From assembly GCA_964615765.1 (NCBI GenBank), contig CAZTQN010000022.1, positions 3,018-67,017 of the forward strand: a stretch of 64,000 bases of DNA, in the 5' to 3' direction. Shown here one piece after another: positions 1 to 8,119 of the stretch. The position numbers and the translations under genes are program-made. This DNA is from CAZTQN01 sp964615765. Its GTDB lineage: Bacteria; Planctomycetota; Phycisphaerae; Phycisphaerales; UBA1924. Under the pieces are notes generated by a model that saw nothing but the letters and a program-made list of their open reading frames with translations, searched no databases and was not told where the DNA came from. Every line of letters begins with the position of its first letter. The first letter of the stretch is position 1.

Positions 1-227
1 GAACACTCGATCAGCACATCAATGCCCGCGTCGCGCACCATTCCCGCCGCCTCGTCGCCGCGCACGCCCGCCACATCAATCCACCCGTCCACCAACCCCT
101 TCAAGCGCGCCGTCACCGCGTCCGGCTTGCTCGTCGCGCTGACCGCCCACACCTCAAGCCCCTGGCTCCCCAACCCCGCGAGCAGCGGCTCTAGAAAATA
201 CGAGCACGAGTGCTCCCGCAAAGCCTG
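1..227 (-). pseudogene. GT41 (SPINDLY/O-GlcNAc transferase-like) C-terminal fragment, runs off the left edge
   Basis: The minus-strand reading frame directly beyond the stop of the TPR gene (stop at 228-230) encodes LREHSCSYFLEPLL followed by LEVWAVSATSKPD, TARLKGLVDGW, IDVAGV and DAGIDVLIE. This matches the start of the Glyco_transf_41 domain of SPINDLY/O-GlcNAc-transferase-like proteins, which normally follows TPR repeats in one polypeptide. The expected upstream strand/loop (family pattern GYVSxDFRxHxV) appears as FVAGF in another frame just before, so the junction looks like a one-base frameshift next to a G-tract. The gene continues outside the window. Inference: it was one TPR-GT41 protein with the gene at 228-1277 and is now disrupted, or there is a sequencing error in the G-run. 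Confidence 0.6.
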
Positions 228-1277
228 CTACAAAAACCCCCCCCCCAGCCGCTCGCCACTCGTCCTCCCCCCCCCCGAGGTAGGGGGCCGGGGGGTGGGT
301 CCTGCATCGCTGCCCCTCTCATAGATCGCGGGCCGTGGAGTGGCTTCCGCATCACTCCCCCTCCCAGAGGGAGGGGGCCGGGGGGTGGGTTCTGCATCGT
401 GTCCTTCGAATCGCTCCCCGCGCGCCCCTTCACCGCGCCCCACCGGCAACAACACCGCCACATCATCCCACCGCGCCGCGAACTGCTCATGCACCCGCCG
501 AACCCGCGGCGGGTCCTCAACGCCATAGTTCAGCCCCGTCACCAGCACCTGCCGCCGTGCCAGCGACGCCGGCCCAATCTCCAGCGCCCGCTCCAGATAC
601 CCGCACCCCTCCTCCGCCAGCCCGCCCTCCACCAGCGCTTTGCCCAACGCCCCGAGCGCCTCGGCGGACTTCCCATCCACCGCCACCGCCCGCCGCAGCA
701 CCGTCAACGCATCGCCAACACTCCCCGCCTCCAAAATCGCCGTCCCCAGCGCCGCGAGCACCATCGCCTGCCCCGGCGCCCGCTCGTCGGCCGCCTTGAG
801 CGATCGCACCGCCTCCGCCGCCCGCCCCGCGAGCGTCTGCTGCACGCCCAGGTTGTACCAGCACTTCGCGCTCTCCGGCGTGATCGCGCACGCGCGCTCC
901 AGCGCCGTCACCGCCTCCGCATGCCGCCCGCACGCACCCAGCGCGAGCCCCTTCTGCATCCAGCCCGGCCCCCACTCGTCGCGCAGTTCCACCACCCGCG
1001 CCGACACCTCCGCCGCCTCCTCCCCGCGCCCGCACTGCACCAGCGCGATCGACCGCGCATTGAGCACATCCGCCGACGCACCCAGCCCCGCGATCGCCGC
1101 CCCCAGCAGCCGCTCCGCATCTTCAGGCCGCTTCTGCTCGAGCGCGATCATCCCGAGCAGGGCCGCAAACTCGCCCTGCGCCGGCCCGCCGCGCAGCGCC
1201 TTCTCCAGCGTCGCCCGCGCCTCCTCAAAGCGCCGCTGCGCCATCAGCCGCCGCACCGTGTCGACCACACCGATCAT
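228..1277 (-). CDS. TPR repeat protein, N-terminal part of a disrupted TPR-GT41 glycosyltransferase
   Basis: The 349-residue frame has about seven tetratricopeptide repeats over residues 1-240 (pairs of helices such as CWYNLGVQQTLAGRAAEAV and ALGALGKALVEGGLAEEG). They are followed by VLVTGLNYGVEDPPRVRRVH, the linker typical of SPINDLY-like O-GlcNAc transferases before the catalytic domain. TPRs bind protein partners or acceptor substrates. From about residue 275 the protein changes to low-complexity Pro/Gly/Arg sequence encoded by a repeated GGGCCGGGGGGTGGG element, then stops. The homologous catalytic sequence resumes in frame just past the stop. The start codon overlaps the upstream GNAT stop by 4 bp (ATGA), so translation is probably coupled. 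Confidence 0.7.
   Translation of the reverse strand: MIGVVDTVRRLMAQRRFEEARATLEKALRGGPAQGEFAALLGMIALEQKRPEDAERLLGAAIAGLGASADVLNARSIALVQCGRGEEAAEVSARVVELRDEWGPGWMQKGLALGACGRHAEAVTALERACAITPESAKCWYNLGVQQTLAGRAAEAVRSLKAADERAPGQAMVLAALGTAILEAGSVGDALTVLRRAVAVDGKSAEALGALGKALVEGGLAEEGCGYLERALEIGPASLARRQVLVTGLNYGVEDPPRVRRVHEQFAARWDDVAVLLPVGRGEGARGERFEGHDAEPTPRPPPSGRGSDAEATPRPAIYERGSDAGPTPRPPTSGGGRTSGERLGGGFL
252..410. repeat. GC-rich direct repeats inserted between the TPR and GT41 parts
   Basis: The string GGGGGCCGGGGGGTGGGT followed by CTGCATCG or TCTGCATCG occurs at 281-310 and again at 373-400, each preceded by a short G/C palindrome (CTCCCAGAGGGAGG at 359-372). In the minus-strand frame this DNA encodes repeated PTPRPPPSGRG-like residues. 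This is where a conserved protein family should have uninterrupted sequence, so the repeats look inserted. Confidence 0.7.
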
Positions 1278-1831
1278 GTTCCCGACCCCGAGCCCGACCC
1301 CTCATCACCACCCAATCGCGCCAGCGCGTCGCCCGTCACGCGGAAGATCGTCCACTCATCCATCGGCGTCGCGCCCAGCTTCTTATAAAACCCGATCGCC
1401 GGCTCGTTCCAATCCAGCACCGCCCACTCCAGCCGCGGACACCCGCGCTCCACCGCCACCCGCGCCACATGCTGCAACAGCGCCTTGCCAAGCCCCGCCC
1501 CGCGAGCCCGCGGCGTGACGTACAAATCCTCCAGATACATCCCGGGCCGCCCCTTCCACGTCGAGAAGTTGTGGAAGTACACCGCAAACCCCTGCGGCTC
1601 CCCGTCCACCTCCCCGATCACACACTCCGCCGTCGGCCCCGGCGCCCGATGCGGCGACAATCCCTCGCCGAACAAGTGCCGCCGCAGCGACTCCTCCGTC
1701 GCCACCACCGCCTGCGGCTCGCGCTCATACTCCGCCAGTTCACGAATAAACCGCAAGATCAGCGGCACATCCGACGCCGCCGCCGCGCGAATCACCACCC
1801 GCCCACCACGCGCACCCATAGCACTCATCAC
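1274..1831 (-). CDS. GNAT family N-acetyltransferase
   Basis: This 185-residue protein has the complete GNAT fold. The acetyl-CoA binding motif A is YVTPRARGAGLGKALL (residues 104-119), preceded by FHNFSTWKGRPGMYLEDL, and followed by the motif B region LEWAVLDWNEPAIGFYKKLG. The FHNFSTW/YLEDLYV pattern and the size are those of the diamine N-acetyltransferase (SAT1-like) subgroup, which transfers acetyl from acetyl-CoA to polyamine or other small amines. The substrate cannot be fixed from sequence. A short acidic/Gly-Ser tail follows. It is first in a two-gene unit, its TGA overlapping the ATG of the TPR gene. Confidence 0.85.
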   Translation of the reverse strand: MMSAMGARGGRVVIRAAAASDVPLILRFIRELAEYEREPQAVVATEESLRRHLFGEGLSPHRAPGPTAECVIGEVDGEPQGFAVYFHNFSTWKGRPGMYLEDLYVTPRARGAGLGKALLQHVARVAVERGCPRLEWAVLDWNEPAIGFYKKLGATPMDEWTIFRVTGDALARLGGDEGSGSGSGT

Positions 1832-1839
1832 GCCGCATC

Positions 1840-1922
1840 CTTCTCCCCCTCACCCCTCACTCTACTCATTCTCTCCCCTCCCTCCCCTGACCTCTAACCT
1901 CTCGCCCCTACCCCCTCGCCAA
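1840..1922. repeat. Pyrimidine-rich short tandem repeat before pgeF
   Basis: Degenerate 7-9 bp units of the type CCCCTCACCCCTCAC, CCCTGACCTCTAACCTCTCG and CCCCTACCCC fill the gap between the divergent acetyltransferase and pgeF starts. The same unit family recurs in reverse orientation at 26036-26100 and 29556-29600, and in the same orientation at 57405-57463. The array runs to the base before the pgeF ATG, so no clear Shine-Dalgarno remains. Confidence 0.65.
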
Positions 1923-2777
1923 ATGCCCCACCCCGTCCTCCTCCGCTCCTTCCTCCTCGACCGCGCTCTGCCGCGCTCCATCCCGCACGCCTTCACCACC
2001 CGCCTCGGCGGCCTCTCGCCCGCGCCCTTCAACACCCTCAACTTCGGCAACCCTTCCGAACTCCCGCCCGATCGCAAAGACCCCGCCGCCAACATCGCCG
2101 CCAACCGCGCCCTCCTCTTCGCCGCCCTCGGCCTCGCCGATCGCACGCTCGCCGACGTCTGGCAAGTCCACGGCGGGCACGTCCACACCGTCCGCCCCGG
2201 CGACCCCGCTCCCGTCGACATCAAGGCCGACGCGATCGTCACCGACGACCCCGCGCGCGTCATCGCCGTCCGCATCGCCGACTGCGCCCCCATCCTCCTC
2301 GCCTCCACCGACGGACGCATCGTCGCCGCCGTCCACGCCGGCTGGCGCGGCGTGCTCGCCCGCGTCCTCCCAAGCGCCATCTCCACCATGCGCTCACTCG
2401 GTGCCACCACCATCGCCGCCGCCATCGGCCCGTGCATCGGCCCTCACGCCTTCGAAGTCGGCCCCGAAGTCGCCGACCAGTTCCGCGCCGCCTTCCCAGA
2501 CGAGGCACCAGCGACCGGGCACCAGGCACCAGTTGAGGGCGACGCCGAATCGACACGCCGCATCGTCATCGACCCACCCTCCCCCGCGCACCGCCCGCAC
2601 ATCAACCTCAAAGCCGCGCTCGCGCACCAACTCCGCGCCGCCGGCGTCGCACCTTCACACTTCGACATCCTCTCCCACTGCACCCACGCCGACCCCGCGC
2701 TCTTCTTCTCCCACCGCCGCGACCACATCAACTCCGGCCGCCTGCTCGCCTGCATCGCACCGCTCGGCGCGGAATAG
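1923..2777 (+). CDS. pgeF: Peptidoglycan editing factor / polyphenol oxidase family (YfiH, PgeF)
   Basis: This 284-residue protein belongs to the multicopper-oxidase-like YfiH/PgeF family. Members are reported as purine nucleoside-active enzymes and as cytosolic editors of incorrect peptidoglycan precursors. The metal-site motifs are present: WQVHGG (His83), DCAP (Cys121) and HAGWRG (His138), plus AIGPCIG and the C-terminal FFSHRRD. The start at 1923 is the ATG that aligns with family N-termini (LLRSFLLDRALP...HAFTTRLGG). Residues 195-203 (APATGHQAP) are odd: the DNA there (2505-2532) is a copy of the intergenic GGCACCAG repeat, inserted in frame at a surface-loop position between GPEVADQFRAAFP and the IDPPS...HINLK segment. 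Confidence 0.9.
   Translation: MPHPVLLRSFLLDRALPRSIPHAFTTRLGGLSPAPFNTLNFGNPSELPPDRKDPAANIAANRALLFAALGLADRTLADVWQVHGGHVHTVRPGDPAPVDIKADAIVTDDPARVIAVRIADCAPILLASTDGRIVAAVHAGWRGVLARVLPSAISTMRSLGATTIAAAIGPCIGPHAFEVGPEVADQFRAAFPDEAPATGHQAPVEGDAESTRRIVIDPPSPAHRPHINLKAALAHQLRAAGVAPSHFDILSHCTHADPALFFSHRRDHINSGRLLACIAPLGAE
2505..2532. repeat. GGCACCAG-family repeat inside pgeF
   Basis: GGCACCAGCGACCGGGCACC followed by AGGCACCAG matches, with one change, the arrays at 2779-2850 and 6790-6820. It lies in frame inside the pgeF coding sequence and adds about nine residues. Confidence 0.85.
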
Positions 2778-2778
2778 C

Positions 2779-2913
2779 AGAAGGCACCAGCGACGCGAAG
2801 AAGGCACCAGCGACCAGGCACCAGGCACCAGGGTCGAATCCCTCTGGTGCCTGGTGCCCGGTGCCTCTCCCCGCCTCCCACGAGTGCCCAGTGCCTAGTG
2901 CCCAGTGCCTCTC
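2779..2913. repeat. GGCACCAG array folding into a large hairpin between convergent genes
   Basis: Starting right after the pgeF stop, GGCACCAG/GCGACCAG units run to about 2830. After a short unpaired centre they are followed by CTGGTGCC-type units and then AGTGCCCAGTGCCTAGTGCC up to the stop of the next (minus) gene. The two halves are complementary, so either strand can form a long stem between the two convergent stop codons. This may act as a bidirectional terminator or mRNA 3' end; that role is inference. Confidence 0.8.
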
Positions 2914-3936
2914 TTAAGGACACCCCGCAAAGTACGCCGCCAGGTACGCGAATAGGTCCTGCACGCTCACCGCGCCCGACTCATCCGCGTCCGCAATGCA
3001 CCCGCGTGCCACCGCAAGCACCACGCGGCTGCTCACCGTGCCGCACCCCGTCACCATTTCCCACACATACTCCCCTTCGTCCTCCGAGCGCACGCCCGCG
3101 ATCGTCACCGCCGTGCCCAGCGGGCTCACCGTGATCCGCCCGCCGCCCGTCGCGCTCGTGATCACCTGCCCGTTCCGACGCACCGTCGCGAACCCCCCGG
3201 CCCCGCCGGCGACGTTCACCTGCACCGGGAACGTCAGCGTCACCGTCTCGCCCACGCGCTTGAACGCCGCGACCCCGTCCCCCGCCGACGTCGCCGACGC
3301 CGGCGTCACGAACACCGTCTGCGTCCAGTCCCCGTACCCGCCGCACGTCGACCACGCCTGCAAATAGCACACGTACTCGGTCGCCGGGGTCAGGTTCGCA
3401 AACGCCGCCGCGCCTCCCTGCGTCCAGTAGTTCTCCACGATCTGGCTCGTGCCGTCGTTCTCGAGCCACACCTGCACCCACTCCACGCCCGGCGGCATGT
3501 CCCACGCCACCCGCGCCGACCCGCAGTCCACCGTCTCAACACGCAGATTCACAACCGACAGCGGCGAGCGCTGCCCCGTCACCACCGCCGAAGTGTTCAC
3601 CGCCCCGAAGCACTGCCCAAGCAGCGCCACGCTCCGCACAAAGTACGCGTGCACCACGCCCGCGCTCGGCACATCCGTGTACGTCATCACCCCGCCATCC
3701 AGCGTCGCGATCGCCGTCGCGTCGCTCCCGTCCGCCGCCGTCCCACGCATCACCACCCACGACGTCGGCGTCGGCGCTCCCGCCAAGTTGCTCCATCTCA
3801 ACTCCACCGCGCACGTGTTGCCAACAACCTGCAAGTCCACCGGCCGCGGACACTGCCCCGCCGCCACCCCGGCGCCCAACACCACCGCCACCGCCGCCAC
3901 CATCGCCCGCGCCGCCGTCATCGTCTTGACCACCAT
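2914..3936 (-). CDS. Secreted fibronectin/Ig-like protein with a single GC-type dockerin tail
   Basis: From the ATG at 3936 (GAGG six bases upstream; an in-frame GTG lies further up at 3966) the product is about 340 residues. It has a signal peptide (AAVAVVLGAGVAAGQ), two fibronectin-III-like segments (DLQVVGNTCAVELRWSNLAG; LRVETVDCGSARVAWDMP) and an Ig-like segment with EDEGEYVWEM. It ends in one calcium-loop helix, DADESGAVSVQDLFAYLAAY, closing with FAGCP. It is exported and probably held at the surface through the tail. It is the most divergent member of the family found at 6901-12754. Its partner is unknown; no cohesin was recognised in the window. Confidence 0.85.
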   Translation of the reverse strand: MVVKTMTAARAMVAAVAVVLGAGVAAGQCPRPVDLQVVGNTCAVELRWSNLAGAPTPTSWVVMRGTAADGSDATAIATLDGGVMTYTDVPSAGVVHAYFVRSVALLGQCFGAVNTSAVVTGQRSPLSVVNLRVETVDCGSARVAWDMPPGVEWVQVWLENDGTSQIVENYWTQGGAAAFANLTPATEYVCYLQAWSTCGGYGDWTQTVFVTPASATSAGDGVAAFKRVGETVTLTFPVQVNVAGGAGGFATVRRNGQVITSATGGGRITVSPLGTAVTIAGVRSEDEGEYVWEMVTGCGTVSSRVVLAVARGCIADADESGAVSVQDLFAYLAAYFAGCP

Positions 3937-4039
3937 CGGACACCTCGCATCAGCCGCCACGCGCACACCCCCGCCGCGCAGCCAGCCGCAACGATCATCC
4001 GCCGCCCACGCCTCGCCCTATCACCGCCTCACCCCCCAC

Positions 4040-4103
4040 CCCCTCCCCTCTTCACCACTTCGCCACTTCGCCACTCCGCCACTTCCAACTTCCCACCGCC
4101 ACT
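4040..4103. repeat. TTCGCCAC tandem repeat at the 3' end of the acetyltransferase gene
   Basis: CACTTCGCCACTTCGCCACT with degenerate neighbours lies directly downstream of the stop of the minus-strand gene at 4104. The complementary form (GTGGCGAAGTGGCGAA) lies directly after stops at 43296-43378 and 44280-44340. Confidence 0.75.
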
Positions 4104-4694
4104 TCACCTCCCCAACCCCACCGCCCGAATCACCCGCGCCGGATTCCCCACCGCCACCACATCCGCCGGCAGATCCCGCGTCACCACCGACCCGGCCCCC
4201 ACCACCGTGTTCCGCCCGATCCGCACCCCCGGGCACACGATCACCCCGCCGCCCAGCCACACGTTGTCCTCCAGCGTGATCGCCTCCGCCGACTCCCACT
4301 TCTCCCGCCGCGGCCCCGGCTCGATCGGGTGCGTCGGCGTCAGCAACTGCACCGACGGCCCGATCAGCACGTCATCCCCGATCGTGATCGCCGCCACGTC
4401 CAGCGCCACCAGCCCGAAGTTCGCAAAGCAGCGCGCCCCCATCCGCACGCGGTGCCCATAGTCGCAGTAAAACGGCGGGCGGATCACCGACCCTTCGCCG
4501 ATCGACCCGAGCAGTTCCTTCAAGACCGCCATCTGCCCCGCGGCGTCCTCCGCCGGCGCGCTGTTGAACCGCTGACACAACACCGTCGCCCGCGTCATCT
4601 CCGCGATCAGCACCGGATCGTCCGCGATGTAGTGGTCCCCGTCGCGCAGTCGCTCGTGCTGCGCCCGCCCGTCACGCACAAACCGCCTGTCCAT
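4104..4694 (-). CDS. Maltose/galactoside O-acetyltransferase-like hexapeptide-repeat enzyme
   Basis: This 196-residue cytosolic enzyme has the small N-terminal helical domain of maltose acetyltransferases (DPVLIAEMTRATVLCQRFNS). A left-handed beta-helix follows (IRPPFYCDYGHRVRMGARCF, LDVAAITIGDDVLIGPSV, LTPTHPIE, NVWLGGGVIVCPGVRIGRNT, GAGSVVTRDLP, GNPARVIR). The His of PTHPI is the usual catalytic base of this acetyl-CoA-dependent sugar O-acetyltransferase family. The start at 4694 has GGAAGG at good spacing. A GTG at 4700 would give a 4-bp GTGA overlap with the upstream kinase-like gene, so the two genes are probably co-translated. The exact sugar acceptor is not determinable. Confidence 0.88.
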   Translation of the reverse strand: MDRRFVRDGRAQHERLRDGDHYIADDPVLIAEMTRATVLCQRFNSAPAEDAAGQMAVLKELLGSIGEGSVIRPPFYCDYGHRVRMGARCFANFGLVALDVAAITIGDDVLIGPSVQLLTPTHPIEPGPRREKWESAEAITLEDNVWLGGGVIVCPGVRIGRNTVVGAGSVVTRDLPADVVAVGNPARVIRAVGLGR

Positions 4695-4696
4695 GC

Positions 4697-5278
4697 TCAC
4701 CCTTCCGCGTTGATCACGATCACATCCGCCGCCGCCCGGTACCGCTCGCGATACCGCGCGAAAGTCGGCTCCGCGACTCCGTCAAAGAACCGCCGCGCAT
4801 ACTCCACGCCCCACCCGCGCACGCCCGTCCGCTCGAGATGCTCCCACCGCGCCCACCGCACCGCCGCCGGCGCATCCACATACACGCGCACATCCACCGC
4901 GCCCGCGTGCGCCTCATGCAGCGCGTGCAGCCCCTCCACCACGATCAGCCCGCCCGTCACCTCCACCGCCCGCTCGCCGATCCGCCGATGCTCCTGAAAA
5001 CACCACCGCGGCACCATCGCCCGCCCGCCCGCGCGCAGCGCCCGCAAATCCTCGAGCAGCCGCGACAGATCCGACTGCTCCGGCAGATCGCGCAAATGCT
5101 CCGGCGTCTTGTCATAATCCGGCAGATAGTCGTCCGTCGACACCACGCACGCCGACAGCCGCCCCGCCAGCGTGCTCTTGCCCGAGCCAACCGGCCCCGT
5201 GATCCCCACAACGGCGCGTCCCGTCCCGCGGGCCGCGATCTCCGCCGCCGCGCGGATCACCGCCGGCGCAGCGCTCAT
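4697..5278 (-). CDS. Uridine kinase-like P-loop nucleoside kinase
   Basis: This 193-residue P-loop protein has Walker A GPVGSGKST (residues 28-36), VVSTDDYLPDYDKT (phosphoryl-acceptor Asp region), LIVVEGLHAL (Walker B-like strand, typical of uridine kinase/phosphoribulokinase) and VRVYVDAP. It would phosphorylate a nucleoside or similar small substrate with ATP/GTP. The neighbouring divergent gene encodes a concentrative nucleoside transporter, which supports a role in nucleoside salvage. The chosen ATG gives the P-loop position usual for the family. The much longer open frame upstream is non-coding, because it is antisense to the transporter. Confidence 0.82.
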   Translation of the reverse strand: MSAAPAVIRAAAEIAARGTGRAVVGITGPVGSGKSTLAGRLSACVVSTDDYLPDYDKTPEHLRDLPEQSDLSRLLEDLRALRAGGRAMVPRWCFQEHRRIGERAVEVTGGLIVVEGLHALHEAHAGAVDVRVYVDAPAAVRWARWEHLERTGVRGWGVEYARRFFDGVAEPTFARYRERYRAAADVIVINAEG

Positions 5279-5446
5279 CGCGCACTCGCGCCCGCGGCTG
5301 CCCGCCTGCCCGCCCCAAATCCCGCCGCTCGCGCCCGCTTCGTCCATGCTCGGTCCCAAGATGCCGCCCCTGCCGACCAGTTTCGCCCCGCCCCGCCGCG
5401 ACAGCTCCCGCCGCGAAATCTCCCCCGTGAAGGTATGCTGGCCCCC

Positions 5447-6787
5447 ATGCTGGTCCTTCAAGGTCTCCTCGGCGTCGTCGTACTCATCGCCATCGGCGCC
5501 GCCCTCTCCACCAACCGCCGCGCCATCCCCTGGCGACTGGTCGTCTTCGGCGTCGCGCTGCAGATGCTCATCGCCGTCGGCGTCATGCGCGTCGGCCCCG
5601 TGCAGTGGCTCTTCGAACGCCTCGCCGCCCTCGTCGCACGCGTCATCGCCTTCGCCGACGAAGGCATCGTCTTCCTCTTCGGCCCGAAACTCGCCGACCC
5701 TTCCGGCCCGTGGGGCTTCGTCTTCGCCGTCAAGGTCCTCCCCGTCATCGTCTTCTTCGCCGCCCTCATGACGGTCCTCTACCACCTGGGCCTCATGCAG
5801 CGCGTCGTCGCCGCCGTCGCCTGGGTCCTGCGCAAGAGCCTCGGCGTCACCGGCGCCGAAGCCCTCTCCGCCAGCGCCAACATCTTCGTGGGCCAGACCG
5901 AAGCCCCGCTCACCGTCAAGCCCTACATCGCCGGCATGACGCGCTCGCAGCTCACCGCCGTCATGGTCGGCGGGTTCGCCACCATCGCCGGCTCCGTCAT
6001 GGCCGCCTATATCGGCATGCTCGGCGACGCCTTCGCCGGCATCGAGATCGCCCGCACCGGCGCCACCGGTGCCGACGCCGCCGCCCTCGCCGCCTCCGGC
6101 CGCGAACTCTTCGCCAAGCACCTGCTGTGCGCTTCGCTCATGTCCGCCCCCGCCGGGCTGGTCATGGCCAAACTCATGGTCCCCGAGACCGACACCCCGC
6201 GCCCCGAAACCGTCCGCGCCCTGATGAGCGACCAGCGCACCACGGCGAACGTCGTCGACGCCGCCGCCGCCGGCGCGGGCGACGGCCTGCGCCTGGCCCT
6301 CAACGTCGCCGCCATGCTCGTTGCCTTCGCCGCACTCCTCGCCCTTATCAACTGGCCCCTCGCCGCCATCAGCGACTACGCACCCATCGCCGCCTGGCGC
6401 GCCGAGCACGACCTCCCCGCCTTCACGCTCCAGAACATCCTCGGCGTCCTGCTCGCCCCCATCGCCTGGCTCATCGGCGCCCCCTGGGCCGACGCGCGCG
6501 AACTCGGCGGGCTCATGGGCACCGCCATCATCGCCACCGAGTTCGTCGCTTACCTCGACCTCGCCCGCCTCATCAGCGAACAGCACCTCTCCCCTCGCAC
6601 CGCCGCCATCGCCACCTACTGCCTCTGCGGCTTCGCCAACGTCGCCAGCATCGGCATCCAGATCGGCGGCCTCTCCGCCCTCGCCCCCGAACGCCGCCAA
6701 GACCTCGCCCGCCTCGCCCCACGCGCCATGCTCGCCGGCGCCCTCGCCTGCTGGATGACCGGCGCCGTCGCCGGCCTCTTCCTCTAA
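5447..6787 (+). CDS. Concentrative nucleoside transporter (NupC/CNT family)
   Basis: This integral membrane protein of about 446 residues has the complete CNT layout. The N-terminal gate is GLLGVVVLIAIGAALSTNRR...IPWRLVVFG. It is followed by VLPVIVFFAALMTVLYHLG, the signature NIFVGQTEAPLTVKPYI with TRSQLTAVMVGGFATIAGSV, and the C-terminal core TEFVAYLDL...ATYCLCGFANVASIGIQIGG. CNTs import nucleosides with Na+ or H+. The ATG at 5447 aligns with family starts; an in-frame ATG at 5435 sits only one base after AGG and is less likely. It is divergent from the kinase-like gene, suggesting uptake plus phosphorylation. The coding strand is C-rich, unlike + strand genes further right. Confidence 0.92.
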   Translation: MLVLQGLLGVVVLIAIGAALSTNRRAIPWRLVVFGVALQMLIAVGVMRVGPVQWLFERLAALVARVIAFADEGIVFLFGPKLADPSGPWGFVFAVKVLPVIVFFAALMTVLYHLGLMQRVVAAVAWVLRKSLGVTGAEALSASANIFVGQTEAPLTVKPYIAGMTRSQLTAVMVGGFATIAGSVMAAYIGMLGDAFAGIEIARTGATGADAAALAASGRELFAKHLLCASLMSAPAGLVMAKLMVPETDTPRPETVRALMSDQRTTANVVDAAAAGAGDGLRLALNVAAMLVAFAALLALINWPLAAISDYAPIAAWRAEHDLPAFTLQNILGVLLAPIAWLIGAPWADARELGGLMGTAIIATEFVAYLDLARLISEQHLSPRTAAIATYCLCGFANVASIGIQIGGLSALAPERRQDLARLAPRAMLAGALACWMTGAVAGLFL

Positions 6788-6900
6788 GACCAGGCACCAG
6801 CGACCAGGCACCAGGCACCAGGCAGATGCACATTCCGATGGCATCCCCTGGTGCCTGGTGCCCGGTGCCTGGTCCCTCCCCCTAGTGCCCAGTGCCTCTC
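6788..6900. repeat. GGCACCAG / CTGGTGCC hairpin repeat between convergent genes
   Basis: Right after the transporter stop come units of GGCACCAG and CGACCAGG, then a loop (about 6823-6848), then the complementary CTGGTGCCTGGTGCCCGG and AGTGCCCAGTGCC up to the stop of the minus gene. The arms GGCACCAGGCACCAGG and CCTGGTGCCTGGTGCC are perfectly complementary. Confidence 0.85.
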
Positions 6901-7890
6901 CTACGGACACCCCCCAAACCACGCCGCCAGATAGTCGAACACGTCCTGCACGCTCACGCCGCCCGACTCGTTGAAGTCCGCGCGGCACGCGATCGGGCGC
7001 ACCGCCAGCATCAGCGTCTGCGACGCCGTCCCGCAGTCCGTCGTCACCTCCACCGTGTAGTTCCCAACGTCCTCAATCCGAAACTGCGTGAACTCCAGCA
7101 CGCTCTCGTTCGCCGTGATCCGCCCGCCCAGCGTCAGCGGCTGCCCATCCTTCAGCCACCGATACCGCGGGTTGAGCACCGCCTCCACACCGCCGAACGG
7201 CAGCGCGAAAAAGCCCGACGCCCCCGCCTGCACCATCAACTTGTCAATCCCCGCCGTCGGCCGCGGCAACGACGGCACGCGTGCCGTCGCCTCGTTGTTC
7301 GTCCTGCTCACCCCGCAGGACGCGAACGCCTTGAGTGTGTACCGGTACTCCACCCCGGGCAGCCCGCCCGCGTCCGTCACGCTCAACTGATCCGGCGTGA
7401 CCGACGCGATCACCGTCGGCACGTTCCCGAGCAAGCGGGCCACCTCATACCCGCCCACGTTCGGCACCGCGTCCCATGACACCCGCACCCGCCCGCACCC
7501 GGCCGCCTCCGCACGCACGTTCGGCACTTCCATCGACGACGTCGCGCCGACCACGAAGTCCGACGCCGGCCCCGAGGGGCACGCCGACGACACCCCGCGA
7601 ATGAAATATGAGTACGACTGACTGTGGCTCGCGGTGGTATCCGTGAACTCGAAAGTCGTCCCGCTTCGGATCGCCACCAGCGTCGCGCCCGCGACCGCGC
7701 TGCCCGTATTCCGGTACACCTGCCACGCGCTCGCCGCGGGAGAGTCCGGCGCCTGCGTCCACCGCACGCGGATCGCGCACGTCAACGACTCCGCCGTCAC
7801 GCTCGCGACCACCGGGCACTGCCCGCGCGCCGAGCCAACCGCCGCGCCCATCACCACCGCCGCCAACACGCTCTTGGTCCACCAGCCCAT
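6901..7890 (-). CDS. Secreted fibronectin/Ig-like protein with a single GC-type dockerin tail (array member 1)
   Basis: The product is 329 residues from the ATG at 7890, which has GGAAAGGG eight bases upstream. The upstream extension of the frame lacks such a site. It has a signal peptide (SVLAAVVMGAAVGSARGQ), then three fibronectin-like segments (TAESLTCAIRVRWTQAPDSP; VPNVRAEAAGCGRVRVSWDA; YTLKAFASCGVS), an Ig-like segment (GRITANESVLEFTQFRIEDV...YTVEVTTDCG) and one dockerin-like loop-helix (ADFNESGGVSVQDVFDYLAA) ending WFGGCP. Paired cysteines occur in each segment. It is exported and probably surface-displayed. It is one of four same-strand tandem paralogues sharing the GAAAGGG ribosome-binding context and a GGCACTGG-type 3' flank. 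Confidence 0.88.
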   Translation of the reverse strand: MGWWTKSVLAAVVMGAAVGSARGQCPVVASVTAESLTCAIRVRWTQAPDSPAASAWQVYRNTGSAVAGATLVAIRSGTTFEFTDTTASHSQSYSYFIRGVSSACPSGPASDFVVGATSSMEVPNVRAEAAGCGRVRVSWDAVPNVGGYEVARLLGNVPTVIASVTPDQLSVTDAGGLPGVEYRYTLKAFASCGVSRTNNEATARVPSLPRPTAGIDKLMVQAGASGFFALPFGGVEAVLNPRYRWLKDGQPLTLGGRITANESVLEFTQFRIEDVGNYTVEVTTDCGTASQTLMLAVRPIACRADFNESGGVSVQDVFDYLAAWFGGCP

Positions 7891-7967
7891 ACCGCACACC
7901 CTTTCCGACCCACCGCCCCGGCGCAAGTCATCCGCCAACGCAGCCGCCGCCTGTCATGCAAAGGAGA

Positions 7968-8119
7968 AGGCACCAGCGACCAGGCACCAGCCACCAGGTC
8001 CGATACCCCCGCGCCCGGTGCCTGGTCCCCGACGCCCCTTCCCCGCTCCCCGCTGGTGCCCGGTGCCTGGTCCCCGGCGCCTCCCACTAGTGCCCAGTGC
8101 CTAGTGCCCAGTGCCTCTC
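7968..8119. repeat. GGCACCAG-family hairpin array between tandem paralogues
   Basis: GGCACCAGCGACCAGGCACC units (7974-8003) are followed by two blocks of GGTGCCTGGT/CTGGTGCCCGGTGCC and by AGTGCCCAGTGCCTAGTGCC next to the stop of the upstream paralogue. The halves are inverted relative to each other. Confidence 0.85.
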
